From: Dehalococcoidia bacterium
GTDB taxonomy: Bacteria > Chloroflexota > Dehalococcoidia > Tepidiformales > Tepidiformaceae
Length of the DNA stretch: 64,000 nt
Assembly: GCA_020850615.1 (NCBI GenBank)
Contig: JADZEI010000032.1
Span: forward strand, 62,001 to 126,000
Direction of reading: 5' to 3'
The first letter of the stretch is position 1, and the number at the start of each line of letters is the position of its first letter. This document shows, piece by piece, positions 40,717-50,344 of the stretch. A model generated the notes under the pieces. The model made no database searches. It was not told where the DNA came from and was given only the letters and a program-made list of their open reading frames with translations. The translations under genes and the position numbers were made by a program.

Positions 40717-41703
40717 TTACGCCTCCAGGTGCTCGCGGAACCAGGCAAGCGTCTTCGTCCAGGCGTCCTTCGCCGCCTGCTCGTTGTAGTTGTTGCCCGT
40801 GTCGTTGAAGAACGCGTGGTTCGCGCCGTCGTAGACCTGGATTTCGAACGGGCTGCCCGACTGCTCGAGCTGCGCGCGCACCTGGTCCACCTGGCTCGTG
40901 ATGCGGGTGTCGTTTCCGCCGTAGACGCCGAGCACGGCCGCTTTCGTCGTCGCCAGGCCCTCCATCGAGCTCGCGCGGACCATTCCGTAGTACGGCGCGG
41001 CCGCCTTCACGCCCTCGTGCGTGGCGACGGTGTCCCAGGTCATGCCGCCGCCGAAGCAGAAGCCCGTGACCGCGACGCCGCCCGCCTGCACCCCTTCCAG
41101 CCCCTGGAGATACTCCACGTAGGCGCCCATGTCGGCGATGAGCTCCTCCACGGGGTTGCGCCCGAGCGAGGCCGTGTTCTGGGCCGTGTCTTCCTTCGAA
41201 CCACCGTCCCGCGAGACCAGGTCCACCGCCAGCGCGACGAACCCCTCGGCGGCGTAGCGGCGGGCGATATCCTTCGTGTGCTCGTTCAGCCCCCGGTTCT
41301 CGTGGACGATGACGACGCCGGGGTACGTCCCCGCCGCCTGCGGCCGGGCGAGGTACCCGAGCCGTTCGTACGCCCCGCCGGTGATGCGCACGTCCGAGGT
41401 CTGGGCGTCGGAGGTGGCCGTGCCGGTGCCTGTGGCGGTCGCCGCCGGTGTCGTGGCCGTCGCGGTCGTGGAGGCCATTGCCGTGCTCGTGGCGGCGGCG
41501 GTGGTGGCAGCTGCCGTGGTCGCGGTGGCGTCCGTCTCGTCCTCATCGTCGCCGCCGCAGCCGAGCGCGGTGAGCGCGGCCATGCCCGGCACCGCCCCAC
41601 CCATGATCAGCGTGGCCCTGCGGATGAGCTCGCGGCGCGTCATGTGGCGTTCGCGGTAGTCGTCCACGAACTCCTCGAGGAAGTAGCGCTGGTATTCGTT
41701 CAT
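40717..41703 (-). CDS. Secreted dienelactone-hydrolase-family protein
   Basis: A 328-residue protein with an N-terminal TRRELIRRA Tat-type signal, a lipobox-like ALGC (near residue 49), a long Thr/Ala linker, then a dienelactone hydrolase domain: GVVIVHENRGL, nucleophile cysteine in VTGFCFGGG, the acid near VYGGNDTRI and the histidine in DGANHAFFND. It would hydrolyse lactones or esters outside the membrane. Cytoplasmic relatives act in chloroaromatic breakdown; secreted ones are uncharacterised. The start has GGAGG five bases upstream. Confidence 0.88.
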   Translation of the reverse strand: MNEYQRYFLEEFVDDYRERHMTRRELIRRATLIMGGAVPGMAALTALGCGGDDEDETDATATTAAATTAAATSTAMASTTATATTPAATATGTGTATSDAQTSDVRITGGAYERLGYLARPQAAGTYPGVVIVHENRGLNEHTKDIARRYAAEGFVALAVDLVSRDGGSKEDTAQNTASLGRNPVEELIADMGAYVEYLQGLEGVQAGGVAVTGFCFGGGMTWDTVATHEGVKAAAPYYGMVRASSMEGLATTKAAVLGVYGGNDTRITSQVDQVRAQLEQSGSPFEIQVYDGANHAFFNDTGNNYNEQAAKDAWTKTLAWFREHLEA

Positions 41704-41866
41704 CGTTGCCTCCGTGGGGGCGGTGCTGTTCGTGCCTACGCGGCTGCACCGCCGGGAGGATGGGAAACACCTCTTTCCGAACGTGATCTGCAATGCCCGT
41801 GAAACCCCCATGCGCGGCACCGCCCGGCTGTTCCCTTGGATGCGCCACCGTGACAATGCCCACGAC

Positions 41867-42595
41867 ATGACGAGCGCGCCCACCCCCACCACCGTCGACA
41901 TCATCCTGCCCGTCTATAACGAAGTGGCCGTGCTCCGCCAGAGCGTCGAAAAGGTCCTCGCCTTCGTCGCGGGCCACGACAAGTACGCCTGGCACATCAC
42001 CATCGCCGACAACGGATCGACCGACGGGACCGGGCCGCTCGCACGGGAGCTCGAGGCCGAGCACCCCGGCAAGGTCGAAGCGCTCCTCCTGACCATCAAG
42101 GGCCGCGGCCTCGCCCTCAAAGAGGCCTGGACCCGCAGCCACGCCGACATCGTCTGCTACATGGACATCGACCTGAGCACCGACCTCGCCCACCTGCCGC
42201 AGCTCGTCGACCGCATCGCTGAGCGCGGCTGCGACGTCGCGATCGGGACCCGGCTGGCCAAGGGCTCGAAGACGCGCCGGTCGCTCAAACGCGAGATTAC
42301 CTCGCGCGGCTACGTGTTCCTCATCCGCGCGACCTTCCCGAAGATGAAGATCAGCGATGCCCAATGCGGGTTCAAGGCGCTGAGCCGCAAGGCCGCGGAC
42401 GACATCGTCCCGCGCGTCGAGAACGGCATGTGGTTCTTCGATACGGAGCTGCTCATCCTCGCCCACCGGCTGGGCTACAAAATCTGCGAAGTGCCCGTCC
42501 GCTGGGACGAAGACCCGGACACGAAGGTCCACATCATCAAGACCGCGATCGAGGACATCAAAGGGCTTGCGCGGATGCGGCGGGCGAAGCTGTAG
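41867..42595 (+). CDS. Family 2 glycosyltransferase (dolichyl/polyprenyl-phosphate sugar synthase-like)
   Basis: A 242-residue GT-A enzyme: VDIILPVYNEVAVLRQSV at the N-terminus, ADNGSTDGT, the metal-site MDIDLSTDLAHLP, GTRLAKGSKTRRSLKREI, CGFKALSR and FDTELLILAHR. This is the ALG5/DPM1-like subgroup that loads a sugar on a lipid phosphate carrier, acting at the inner face of the membrane. There is no C-terminal membrane domain. The following PPOX gene starts 11 bases after its stop and may be cotranscribed. Confidence 0.9.
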   Translation: MTSAPTPTTVDIILPVYNEVAVLRQSVEKVLAFVAGHDKYAWHITIADNGSTDGTGPLARELEAEHPGKVEALLLTIKGRGLALKEAWTRSHADIVCYMDIDLSTDLAHLPQLVDRIAERGCDVAIGTRLAKGSKTRRSLKREITSRGYVFLIRATFPKMKISDAQCGFKALSRKAADDIVPRVENGMWFFDTELLILAHRLGYKICEVPVRWDEDPDTKVHIIKTAIEDIKGLARMRRAKL

Positions 42596-42606
42596 CCGTG
42601 GCCGCG

Positions 42607-43014
42607 ATGCCAAGCGCCGCCCGCGACACGTTTCTCCGCGAGAGCCGCATCGCCAAGCTGGTCACCCTCCGCGAAGACGGCGCCCCCACGGTGCAGCCGG
42701 TCTGGTTCGAATGGGACGGCGCCACCGCGGCCATCTTCACCGACCGCTCGAGCGCCAAGGTCGCGCGCATCCAGCGGGACCCGCGCGTCGCACTGACGGT
42801 CGAGACCGGCGTGGGCGTTCCCGAGGCATGGGTCACGGTGGAGGGCACCGCCACGATCGAGCCGGAGGGCGGCATGGAGCTCGCGCGACGCCTGGCGCAG
42901 CGCTACTACGCCCCGGGGGCCGCCGCCACGGCCATCGCCAGCTGGGAACAGCGCGCCAGCGAGTGGGTCGTCATCCGCATCACGCCCACCCGCATCGGCT
43001 CCCTGGCCGAGTAA
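42607..43014 (+). CDS. Pyridoxamine 5'-phosphate oxidase-fold (PPOX class) protein
   Basis: A 135-residue split-barrel flavin/F420-binding protein: RIAKLVTLREDGAPTVQPVW, FTDRSSAKVARIQRDPRVAL and WVTVEGTATIEP. The short form resembles the F420-dependent TIGR03618/TIGR03666 subgroup. Cofactor and substrate cannot be fixed by sequence reading. An in-frame GTG at 42598 is an alternative start. Confidence 0.82.
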   Translation: MPSAARDTFLRESRIAKLVTLREDGAPTVQPVWFEWDGATAAIFTDRSSAKVARIQRDPRVALTVETGVGVPEAWVTVEGTATIEPEGGMELARRLAQRYYAPGAAATAIASWEQRASEWVVIRITPTRIGSLAE

Positions 43015-43122
43015 GCCCCGCGCCTTCCTTCTCCCAGTGTGAGGCAGGTCGCGCACCCCGGCGGGCTGCGGTCGTATGCTCCGCGTGTCCTGTAACATCC
43101 GTTCCAGCGCCGGAGTTCGTCC

Positions 43123-45624
43123 ATGCCCCAGCCGGGCCCTGTCACGAGCCTCCCCCAGCCCGTCACCACCTTCGTGGGGCGTGAGCGGGAGCTCGACGAC
43201 ATCGCCGCCCGCCTGGACGACGCCGCCTGCCGCCTGCTTTCGCTCGTCGGGCCCGGCGGCGCCGGCAAGACCCGGCTCGCGATAGAGGCGGCCCGCCTCT
43301 ACGCCGCCCGCCGCGGCACCAGCGTGCACTTCGCCGCCCTCGATGAGGTCCCGGACCCCGGCCAGCTCCCCGTCGGCATCGCCACCGCCATCGGCATCCC
43401 CCTGGTCGAACGCGACACCGCGCTGGACCAGCTCGCCCGCGCCTTCGAAGAGCGCGACGTCCTGCTTCTGCTCGACAACTTCGAGCACCTCGTCGATGGT
43501 GCCGCCTTCCTCGCGGACCTGCTCGCCGCCTGCCCGGGGCTGCGCCTGGTGGTCACCTCGCGCGTCATGTTGAACCTCGCCGAAGAGTGGGTCGCGCCGG
43601 TTGACGGGCTCGACTGCGCCGACGAGGGCGAAGCCGGCCGCCTCTTCCTCGAACGCGCGCGCCGCGTGAACCCGCAGGCGGACGTGCCCTGGGCCGAGGT
43701 CGCGCGCATCTGCCGGCTGGTCGGCGGGATGCCGCTCGCGCTCGAAATCGCCGCCTCCTGGACGCGCACGCTCCCCTGCGACGCCGTCGCCGCCGAGATC
43801 GAGCGCAGCCTCGCCTTTCTCGCCGGTGGCGCCCGCAACGTGCCCGAGCGTCACCGCAGCGTCGTCGCCGTCTTCGACCAGTCCTGGCAGCGGCTCACCG
43901 CCGCCGAACGCGACGTCTTCCTGCGCCTCTCCGTGTTTGACGGCGGGTTCACGCGGGACGCGGCAGCGCAGGTCGCGGGCGCCACCCTGCCCGTGCTCGC
44001 CGCGTTGGTCGAGCAGTGCCTCGTGCGCCACGACGCGAACGGCCGCTACCGCCTGCACGAGCTCACCCGCCAGTACGGCCGCGAAAAGCTCTCGCTCCTG
44101 CCCGGCGAGCTGGACCGTGTGCGCGACGCCCACGCGGGGCACTTCCTCCAGTACGCCGCCGCCCGGCGCGCGGCCGTGGGCGGCCGGGATGCGGGCCAGG
44201 CCACGGCGGTCGCCGACCTGGAAGCCGAGCTCCCGAACATCCGCGCGGCCTGGGAGTGGGCGGTGCGGCATCGCTGGTGGGAGCTCCTGTTTGCGGCGTT
44301 CTACCCTCTTCGCATCGCCTTCGAATTCCGCGGCCGCTACCTGGAGGCGTACGAAATCACGCAGTCCGCGCTCGCCGGCCTCGAAGGTGACGAATCGGCC
44401 GCAGCGCGCGAGCTGCGCGCGTTCCTCCTCGTCGGCCGCACCTGGCTGCACGTGCGCTTCGGGCGCATCGCCGAAGCCACGGCCGACGCCGAGGCCCGCG
44501 AAGCGCTTGGCGTCCCCTTCGGGCCCGGTTCGCCCGACGGCCTCGGCAGCGACCCCGACGCGGTGCGCGCCCTCGTCGCCCTCGTGCACGCGGACTACGA
44601 GACGGCGCTGACGCACGCCGGCATGGCCCGGTGGCGCGCCGCCGATGCCCCCGGTCAGACGGAGAACCTGATCGCCTCGCTCTACCTCTCGACCAGCGCC
44701 CTGCTGGGGCTCGGCCGGCACGACGAAGCCCGGCAGACGGCCACGCTCGCCTGCGACGTCGCCGTGCGAACCGGTAATCGCTGGTTCGAAGCCTACCCGC
44801 GCGGCGAGCTCGGCAAGATCGAGCGGGCGATGGGCAACCTCGATGCCGCGAACGCCCACTTCGCCGCCTGCTACGAGCTCCGCAAGCCGTTCGACGACCC
44901 GGAGGGCATGGGCATGGCCCTCGCGAACATGGGCCGCGTGGCCGTGCTCCGCGGCGACGCCGGGGAGGCCGAACGGCTCTACCGCTCCGCGCTCCAGCTC
45001 TACCGGCGCGCCGGCGACCGCGGTGGCATGGCGCTCGCCGCCGCCGGGATGGCCGCCTGCGCGCTGCTCGCCGGCGACATCGCGGGCTGCCGTTCCCGCC
45101 TCCACGACGCCCTCGCGACCGCGCGCGAGATGGACTACGGCCCCGTGCTGATGGACGGCCTCCTGACCGCCGCCGACATGCGCCTCCGGCAGGGCAACGC
45201 CGCCGGCGCCGCCGAAGTGCTCCACGCCCTGCTCGCCTCCGGGCGGGCCGACGGCGAGCAGCGGACGCGCGCGGAGGAGCTGCTCGCGATGGCGGCGAGC
45301 CGGCTCACGCCCGCCGCCCTGTCCGAGGCGCGCCGCCGCGGGGCCGGTACGACCCTGGACGACACCGGCGCGGCGGTGCTCGCGTCGCTCCGGCGCGCCG
45401 CCGAGACGGCCGCGCCCGAGGTGCCCGGCCTGGACCTGACGCCCCGCGAGCTCGACGTCATGCGGCTCATGGCCGAAGGCCAGACCAACGCCGAGATCGC
45501 GGTTTGCCTCGACGTCACCGCCGGCATAGTGAAGTGGTACACCAGCCAGATCTTCAGCAAGCTCGACGTGAAGAACTGGACCGCGGCCGTCGCCCGCGCG
45601 CGGGAACTCGGCCTCGTCGGCTGA
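43123..45624 (+). CDS. Large LuxR-family ATPase regulator
   Basis: An 833-residue signal-transduction ATPase. N-terminal FVGRERELDDIA and P-loop GPGGAGKTR (about residue 45), Walker B LLLLDNFEHL, an NB-ARC/STAND-like module to about 330, then TPR-like helices (about 400-700, for example EALGVPFGPGSPDGL and MALANMGRVAVL), and a C-terminal LuxR helix-turn-helix (about 765-825: LTPRELDVMRLMAEGQTNAE). Such proteins bind a ligand or partner through the TPR region and activate transcription with ATP as switch. Targets unknown; the MFS gene follows on the same strand. GGAG lies 9 bases before the ATG. Confidence 0.9.
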   Translation: MPQPGPVTSLPQPVTTFVGRERELDDIAARLDDAACRLLSLVGPGGAGKTRLAIEAARLYAARRGTSVHFAALDEVPDPGQLPVGIATAIGIPLVERDTALDQLARAFEERDVLLLLDNFEHLVDGAAFLADLLAACPGLRLVVTSRVMLNLAEEWVAPVDGLDCADEGEAGRLFLERARRVNPQADVPWAEVARICRLVGGMPLALEIAASWTRTLPCDAVAAEIERSLAFLAGGARNVPERHRSVVAVFDQSWQRLTAAERDVFLRLSVFDGGFTRDAAAQVAGATLPVLAALVEQCLVRHDANGRYRLHELTRQYGREKLSLLPGELDRVRDAHAGHFLQYAAARRAAVGGRDAGQATAVADLEAELPNIRAAWEWAVRHRWWELLFAAFYPLRIAFEFRGRYLEAYEITQSALAGLEGDESAAARELRAFLLVGRTWLHVRFGRIAEATADAEAREALGVPFGPGSPDGLGSDPDAVRALVALVHADYETALTHAGMARWRAADAPGQTENLIASLYLSTSALLGLGRHDEARQTATLACDVAVRTGNRWFEAYPRGELGKIERAMGNLDAANAHFAACYELRKPFDDPEGMGMALANMGRVAVLRGDAGEAERLYRSALQLYRRAGDRGGMALAAAGMAACALLAGDIAGCRSRLHDALATAREMDYGPVLMDGLLTAADMRLRQGNAAGAAEVLHALLASGRADGEQRTRAEELLAMAASRLTPAALSEARRRGAGTTLDDTGAAVLASLRRAAETAAPEVPGLDLTPRELDVMRLMAEGQTNAEIAVCLDVTAGIVKWYTSQIFSKLDVKNWTAAVARARELGLVG

Positions 45625-45669
45625 GTGCCGGTTCGTGCGCGAAGCCGGTTCGCGCGTATAGTCCGCGAC

Positions 45670-46962
45670 GTGCCCGGGATAACCAGCCGCCGCACCTTCG
45701 CCGCCCTCGCGTACCGCGATTACCGGCTCATGCTCGCCGGCTCCACGCTCGTCGGCATGGTCCAGCCGCTCCAGTTCATGACCCAGGTATTCTGGGTGCA
45801 GGACCAGTACCCGGAGCGCGACGTCTTCTACGTCGGGCTCGTCGCGGCCAGCCGTGGCTGCGCGATGCTGCTCTTCTCGCTGCTCGGCGGCGCCTTCGCG
45901 GACCGGTTCGAACGCCGCCGCGTGCTGCTCTGGTGCGAAGGGGCCGCCTTCGGCCTCAACGCGCTCATCGCCCTGCTCATGCTCACGAACCCCTTCGGGG
46001 AATGGACGATGGTCGCGCTCGTGACGCTCACCTTCTTAGCCGCCGGGAACATGGCCATCGACATGCCCGCGCGCTCGGCCGCGATTCCCGCGATCGTCGG
46101 GATGGACACGCTCGGCAGCGCCATCAGCCTGAACATGATCGCGATGCAGCTCTCCTTCCCGGTGATGCTGCCGCTCGTCGGCGTCCTGAACGACGCGTTC
46201 GACCCCGGCCACGTCTACGCCGGGTCTCTCGTGGTCTTCCTCGCCGTCATCCCCATGATCGCGATGCTCCGTTTCCGCGATGTCGGCCGGGCGAACCGCG
46301 ACGCGGGCATGCTCGGCAACATCCGCGAGGGGCTGCAGTACGCCCGCCGGGACCGCGCCATCTTCGGCATCCTCGCCATGGTCATCGTGATGCAGGTCAT
46401 CGGCATGCCCGGCGTGGCGACGCTCGGTCCGGTCTGGATGACCGACGTGCTCGACCTCAGCCGCCGCGAGTTCGGCCTGGTCGCGACGACATGGGGCCTT
46501 GGGGCGCTCGTGGCGTCGCTCTTCCTCGGCTTCCGGACGGGCTGGACGCAGCGCGGGACGACCCTCTGCGCGGCCGCCATTGGCTTCGGGCTGGCGAGCG
46601 CCGTGTTCGGGCACTCCCGGTTCGTCCCGCTTACCGCGGTCGCGAACTTCGCCCTCGGCGCCTGCATGGTGAGCACCATGGTCAGCGCATCGACCATCGT
46701 CCAGCACGTGGTCAAGGACGAGATGCGCGGCCGGGTCATGGGCCTCTTCCCGCTGGCGATGGGCCTCGCGATGTTGAACGCCGGCCCGGTGAGCTTCGCC
46801 AGCCAGCAGCTCGGCATGGAGGTGGTCGTGCCCGTGATGGCCTGGGCCACCGTCGCGCTCGCCGCCGCGATCGTGCTCACCCAGCCCCGGCTGCGCGGCA
46901 TCAACCCACCACCGATTAGCGCCGCCCACGGGCCGCCCGTCGCCCAGGCAGCGGCGGACTGA
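45670..46962 (+). CDS. MFS transporter, exporter-like
   Basis: A 430-residue major facilitator with 12 hydrophobic segments, of the MFS_3/enterobactin-exporter-like type: FAALAYRDYRLMLAGS at the start, LLGGAFADRFERRRVLLW in the loop between helices 2 and 3, and DEMRGRVMGLFPLAMG in the second half. Probably exports a small molecule. GTG 45670 is chosen because TATAGT (45657-45662) ends 7 bases before it; a frame opening 15 codons earlier would include the promoter. Confidence 0.88.
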   Translation: MPGITSRRTFAALAYRDYRLMLAGSTLVGMVQPLQFMTQVFWVQDQYPERDVFYVGLVAASRGCAMLLFSLLGGAFADRFERRRVLLWCEGAAFGLNALIALLMLTNPFGEWTMVALVTLTFLAAGNMAIDMPARSAAIPAIVGMDTLGSAISLNMIAMQLSFPVMLPLVGVLNDAFDPGHVYAGSLVVFLAVIPMIAMLRFRDVGRANRDAGMLGNIREGLQYARRDRAIFGILAMVIVMQVIGMPGVATLGPVWMTDVLDLSRREFGLVATTWGLGALVASLFLGFRTGWTQRGTTLCAAAIGFGLASAVFGHSRFVPLTAVANFALGACMVSTMVSASTIVQHVVKDEMRGRVMGLFPLAMGLAMLNAGPVSFASQQLGMEVVVPVMAWATVALAAAIVLTQPRLRGINPPPISAAHGPPVAQAAAD

Positions 46963-46990
46963 TCCGCCTGCGCGCGGTACGATCGCAGCC

Positions 46991-47179
46991 GTGAAGGACG
47001 CACTCTGGCGCTACCGCCTCGCCGTGGCGATCGGGCTCGCCGGCTTCGTCGTGGTGCTCGTCACCGGCCTGCTGCTGCAGAGCTCCGGCGCGGTCATGTG
47101 GGCGGGCGGCGTCGTCGGCGTCGCCACCGGCATCGCCATCGCCGCCACCCACCGCGAGGACAACCCCCCGCGCGGTTGA
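46991..47179 (+). CDS. Small two-helix membrane protein
   Basis: A 62-residue protein with two membrane helices (about 10-28 and 33-50) and a charged tail HREDNPPRG. Its layout recalls the proteins at 4485 and 20363. TACGAT (46978-46983) ends 7 bases before the GTG start, so it is probably leaderless. Function unknown. Confidence 0.55.
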   Translation: MKDALWRYRLAVAIGLAGFVVVLVTGLLLQSSGAVMWAGGVVGVATGIAIAATHREDNPPRG

Positions 47180-47213
47180 GCGGACGAGCATCCTCGCCCG
47201 GCGACAGACGAAC

Positions 47214-47240
47214 GGGGCGTCCAGCACGAGCTGGCGCCCC
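47214..47240. terminator. Hairpin between convergent genes
   Basis: GGGGCG and CCAG (47214-47224, one bulged T) pair with CTGG and CGCCCC (47231-47240). It lies between two convergent genes and could end transcripts from both sides. Confidence 0.6.
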
Positions 47241-47262
47241 ATTCCTCCCCCGACCGGCCGGG

Positions 47263-48408
47263 TTACTGGCCCTGGTCGTGTCCGAAGGCCATGCCGGTCT
47301 GCGTCTTGATCTCGTTGCGCACGTCCCGCACGCCCGAGATCTCGCAGGCCACGTCTTCCGCGAGCCGCTTGTCGAAGCGCGTCTCGACCGTGCCGTGGAG
47401 CCGCACCTCACCGCCTTCGACGTTCACCTCGACGTTACTCGCATCGATGTCCGGGTGGCGGGTGAGCGCCTCGCAGACGTCCTCGCAGATGCGCTCGTCC
47501 GGGCGGCTGTAGCTCTTCGGACCGCGTCCGGCCATGCCGCTATCCGGGCGGTACATCCCGGATGAGGCGCGGTAGTCGCGGCCGGAGGCCTCGCTCCCGC
47601 GGCGGTCCCACCAGCGCTCCCGGTCGTCGTCGCCCGGCTGGTACCCGCGGAACCGCGTGCCCGGCTCGTAGGAGCTGCCGCGGTACGGCGACTCGCTACT
47701 GATCTCGCGGTCGTAACCCCACTCGAACGGCCGCCGCGACGAGCTGGTCGCGTAGGCGCCCTCGGAGCCGCGATACCGGTCGCGATAGCGCTCCATCGGG
47801 TCATCCTCGTACCCGCGCGCGCGGTAGCGGTCGCTGCCGGAGGCGTACGGCGTGCCGCGGTACTGTTCGCCCCGATACTGTTCCCCGCCGTACTGCTCGC
47901 CACGGGACTGGTCCCCGCGGTACTCCTCGCGCCGGTACTCGCCGCCACGGTCGCCCTGCTCCATCGAGCTCCCGAACGCCGGGCGCTTGTCGCGGGTGCC
48001 GGGGAACTGCCGCCGCTCGCTGCGGCCGCGATCCCACTCCATGCTGTCGCCGTAGTCGTAGCCCGCGCCGTAGCCCGACCGCTGGCGCCCGGCGTCCTCG
48101 CGGTCGAACGCCATGCCGCCGGTGTAGCGCGATTCCCGGCGGTCCGCCTCGGGATACTCGGGGTAGTAGCTGCGCAGGTTTCGCTGGCCGTATTCGCGAT
48201 TGCCCGACGAGAAGCTGCCGTCGACGGTGACGCGCTCCCCGGGGATGACGGATAGGACGTACTGGTGCTCGATCCAGTAGTCGGGCGACCACGAGGCATC
48301 GACCTTGAAGGCGCGGTCGCGCACCTCCTTCACTTCGCCGAGCTCCTCGCCGTTGGTGTCGAACACCCGCAACCCGGGGCGGACGTCGTACATGCTGGTC
48401 TGGGCCAT
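47263..48408 (-). CDS. BON-domain protein with long Arg/Tyr/Gly-rich middle
   Basis: A 381-residue protein. The N-terminal 75 residues resemble a PRC-barrel/DUF2171 fold (VRPGLRVFDTNGEELGEVKE). The middle 200 residues are low complexity, with YRGEQ-type pentapeptide repeats and many Arg, Tyr, Gly and Ser. The last 75 residues are a BON domain (DERICEDVCEALTRHPDIDA, GEVRLHGTVETR). BON domains bind membranes or lipids in stress proteins such as OsmY. A disordered Arg/Tyr-rich region of this kind might phase-separate (inference). GGGAGG precedes the ATG at 48408. Confidence 0.75.
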   Translation of the reverse strand: MAQTSMYDVRPGLRVFDTNGEELGEVKEVRDRAFKVDASWSPDYWIEHQYVLSVIPGERVTVDGSFSSGNREYGQRNLRSYYPEYPEADRRESRYTGGMAFDREDAGRQRSGYGAGYDYGDSMEWDRGRSERRQFPGTRDKRPAFGSSMEQGDRGGEYRREEYRGDQSRGEQYGGEQYRGEQYRGTPYASGSDRYRARGYEDDPMERYRDRYRGSEGAYATSSSRRPFEWGYDREISSESPYRGSSYEPGTRFRGYQPGDDDRERWWDRRGSEASGRDYRASSGMYRPDSGMAGRGPKSYSRPDERICEDVCEALTRHPDIDASNVEVNVEGGEVRLHGTVETRFDKRLAEDVACEISGVRDVRNEIKTQTGMAFGHDQGQ

Positions 48409-48516
48409 GCTGGCCTCCCTTCCATGCGTTATGGAGACCAGACTCGCACCGTCCATCTCACGTGCGGGTCATGCGGTGCCAGCGGGTATTGCGGAGGGCT
48501 GGAGATGCGGCCGCCC

Positions 48517-49434
48517 TTACCGCAGCCCCACCTTCGCAAGGAACGCCGGCGCGGCCGCGACCAGCTCGTCCGGCTGGTGCTGGTTGATCTCCAGCGTGTA
48601 GGCGGGCAGGTGGCGCAGCCCCTCGGTGATGTAGCCCCAGTCCACGTCCCCATCCCCCGGCGAGCGGTGGTCGCCGATGCCGAGCACGTCGTGGAGGTGC
48701 GCGCCGATGACGCGGCCCTGGTTCGCGGCGAACCACGCGTGCCGGTCGACCAGCCCGAGCCGGTGGAGCACCTCCGCGTGGCCGGTGTCGTGCCAGTACC
48801 CCGCCTGCGCCGGATCCAGCCCGTCGAGGACGATGCCGTACTCCTCCGGGAGCGGGATCTCGTGGTAGTGGTAGCGGTTCTCGATGCCGATCGCGACCCC
48901 GAGCGGCTCCGCGTACTGGACCAGCTCCCGCAGCGAGCGGCGCGCCGCCTCGACGTACGGTTCGGCGTGCTCGCGGCGCCGGGCGATCGTGGCCTCGCGC
49001 AGCTCCGCGAAGCGCGGCTCGCCCGCCCGCCCGGAGTCGAACAGGCGGCGCATGTCGTACTCCTCCTGGAACATCGACTCCTCGGTCACGGCGCCCAGGT
49101 GGACGACGATGCGGCTCGCGCCCAGCTTCGCGGCCCAGTTCAACGTCTCGCGGGCGTAGTCGATGGCGCAGACGCGCTCGATCCGGTCGGTCGAGGCGAG
49201 GTTGCACTTCGAGTTGCCGCGCCCGTCCGAATGGCGGACCCACGGGGCCGGCTGGTGCACCGAGACCACCGGCAGCACGCGCGATTCGATCACCCCGCGC
49301 AGCTTCCGTTCGTCCGTCGAGTGGCTGATCTCGATCGCGTCGTAGCCCGCCGCGGCGGCGAACCGGGCGAACTCCGCGCCGTCTTCGAAGCGGTCCTGCT
49401 GGGCGAACATGGTGGAGAGCGCGAGCGGCTTCAT
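48517..49434 (-). CDS. Xylose-isomerase-like TIM barrel protein
   Basis: A 305-residue protein of the AP endonuclease 2 / sugar isomerase superfamily. It shows the barrel strands AAAGYDAIEISHS, RIVVHLGAVTEES, GVAIGIENRYHYHEIP, GYWHDTGHAEVL and VIGAHLHDVLGIGDH, with the His/Glu/Asp metal ligands of the fold. It could isomerise or epimerise a sugar or cyclitol. TAGACT (49443-49448, minus strand) lies 8 bases before the ATG, so the 28 in-frame residues upstream are not expected to be translated. Confidence 0.82.
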   Translation of the reverse strand: MKPLALSTMFAQQDRFEDGAEFARFAAAAGYDAIEISHSTDERKLRGVIESRVLPVVSVHQPAPWVRHSDGRGNSKCNLASTDRIERVCAIDYARETLNWAAKLGASRIVVHLGAVTEESMFQEEYDMRRLFDSGRAGEPRFAELREATIARRREHAEPYVEAARRSLRELVQYAEPLGVAIGIENRYHYHEIPLPEEYGIVLDGLDPAQAGYWHDTGHAEVLHRLGLVDRHAWFAANQGRVIGAHLHDVLGIGDHRSPGDGDVDWGYITEGLRHLPAYTLEINQHQPDELVAAAPAFLAKVGLR

Positions 49435-49650
49435 ACGCCCCGAGTCTACAGGCTCCAGTCTCGGGTCCGCGCGATGCCAGCCCCGCCGGCGTCGTTGCGG
49501 CGAGGACGCGTTAATCACGCCGCCAGGCCCGAATTTACGCCCGCGTTATCCGGAGTGGCTGCCGGTTGAGCGGTGCGGTGCGGCTCGCGCCGTATCTTCC
49601 CAAGCATCCGGCGGCCGGGCGCGTGCGCCGCCACCCCTGGAGTCCCGAAC

Positions 49651-50274
49651 GTGTTCCTCTACTCCTGGCCCGGTGGTTCCTGGCAGGCGACGGCAACGCT
49701 CGCCGGCATATTCGTGTTCATGTACGTCGCAGCCCTCTGGCTGACCCTCGTGTACTGGACCGCGCGGGACATCCGGCAGCGGACGAGCTCACCCGGGATG
49801 CAGATGGCCGCGCCGCTGCTCGTGCTCGCGGGGTTCTTCCCCGGGCTGCTGCTCTATCTCGTCCTCCGACCGCGCCAGACGCTGGCCCAGCAGTACGCCC
49901 ACGTGCTCGAAGAGGAAGTGCTGCGGACGGAGCTCGACCAGCAGGTCGCCTGCCCGAAGTGCACCCACCCGGTGAAAGAGGAGTTCCTCGTTTGCCCCGC
50001 CTGCAAGGAGCAGCTCAAGCAGCCCTGCACGGCCTGCTCCCGCGCGCTTGCGAACGCCTGGAAGGTGTGCCCGTTCTGCGGTGTCGAGCGGCGGCGCAGC
50101 GCCCGCACCGCAGCCGCGATCCAGGCAGTGCCGCCGGCCGCAGCGCAGCCTGTCGCGATCGGCACAATGACGCCGCTGCCCGCACAGCCCGCGGCGATCA
50201 CCGCGGTTACGCAGCTCCCCGCGGCCCAGCCGGCGCCACTCGTGGCGGCGGTCCGGGATGGCACGAACGGCTGA
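49651..50274 (+). CDS. Membrane protein with double zinc ribbon
   Basis: A 207-residue protein: two membrane helices (about 10-32 and 52-72), then a cytoplasmic pair of zinc ribbons (CPKCTHPVKEEFLVCPACKE and CTACSRALANAWKVCPFCGV), and an Ala/Pro/Gln-rich tail. This is the common zinc-ribbon membrane protein layout; likely a scaffold or regulator. GTG 49651 has GGAG eight bases upstream; the longer frame from 49573 has no good site. Confidence 0.75.
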   Translation: MFLYSWPGGSWQATATLAGIFVFMYVAALWLTLVYWTARDIRQRTSSPGMQMAAPLLVLAGFFPGLLLYLVLRPRQTLAQQYAHVLEEEVLRTELDQQVACPKCTHPVKEEFLVCPACKEQLKQPCTACSRALANAWKVCPFCGVERRRSARTAAAIQAVPPAAAQPVAIGTMTPLPAQPAAITAVTQLPAAQPAPLVAAVRDGTNG

Positions 50275-50344
50275 GCGCATTCCGCTCTGAAAGCAGGGGC
50301 GGCTGGGTCGTCTGATCCGGGAGTACCTCGCGAGCGCGACACCG

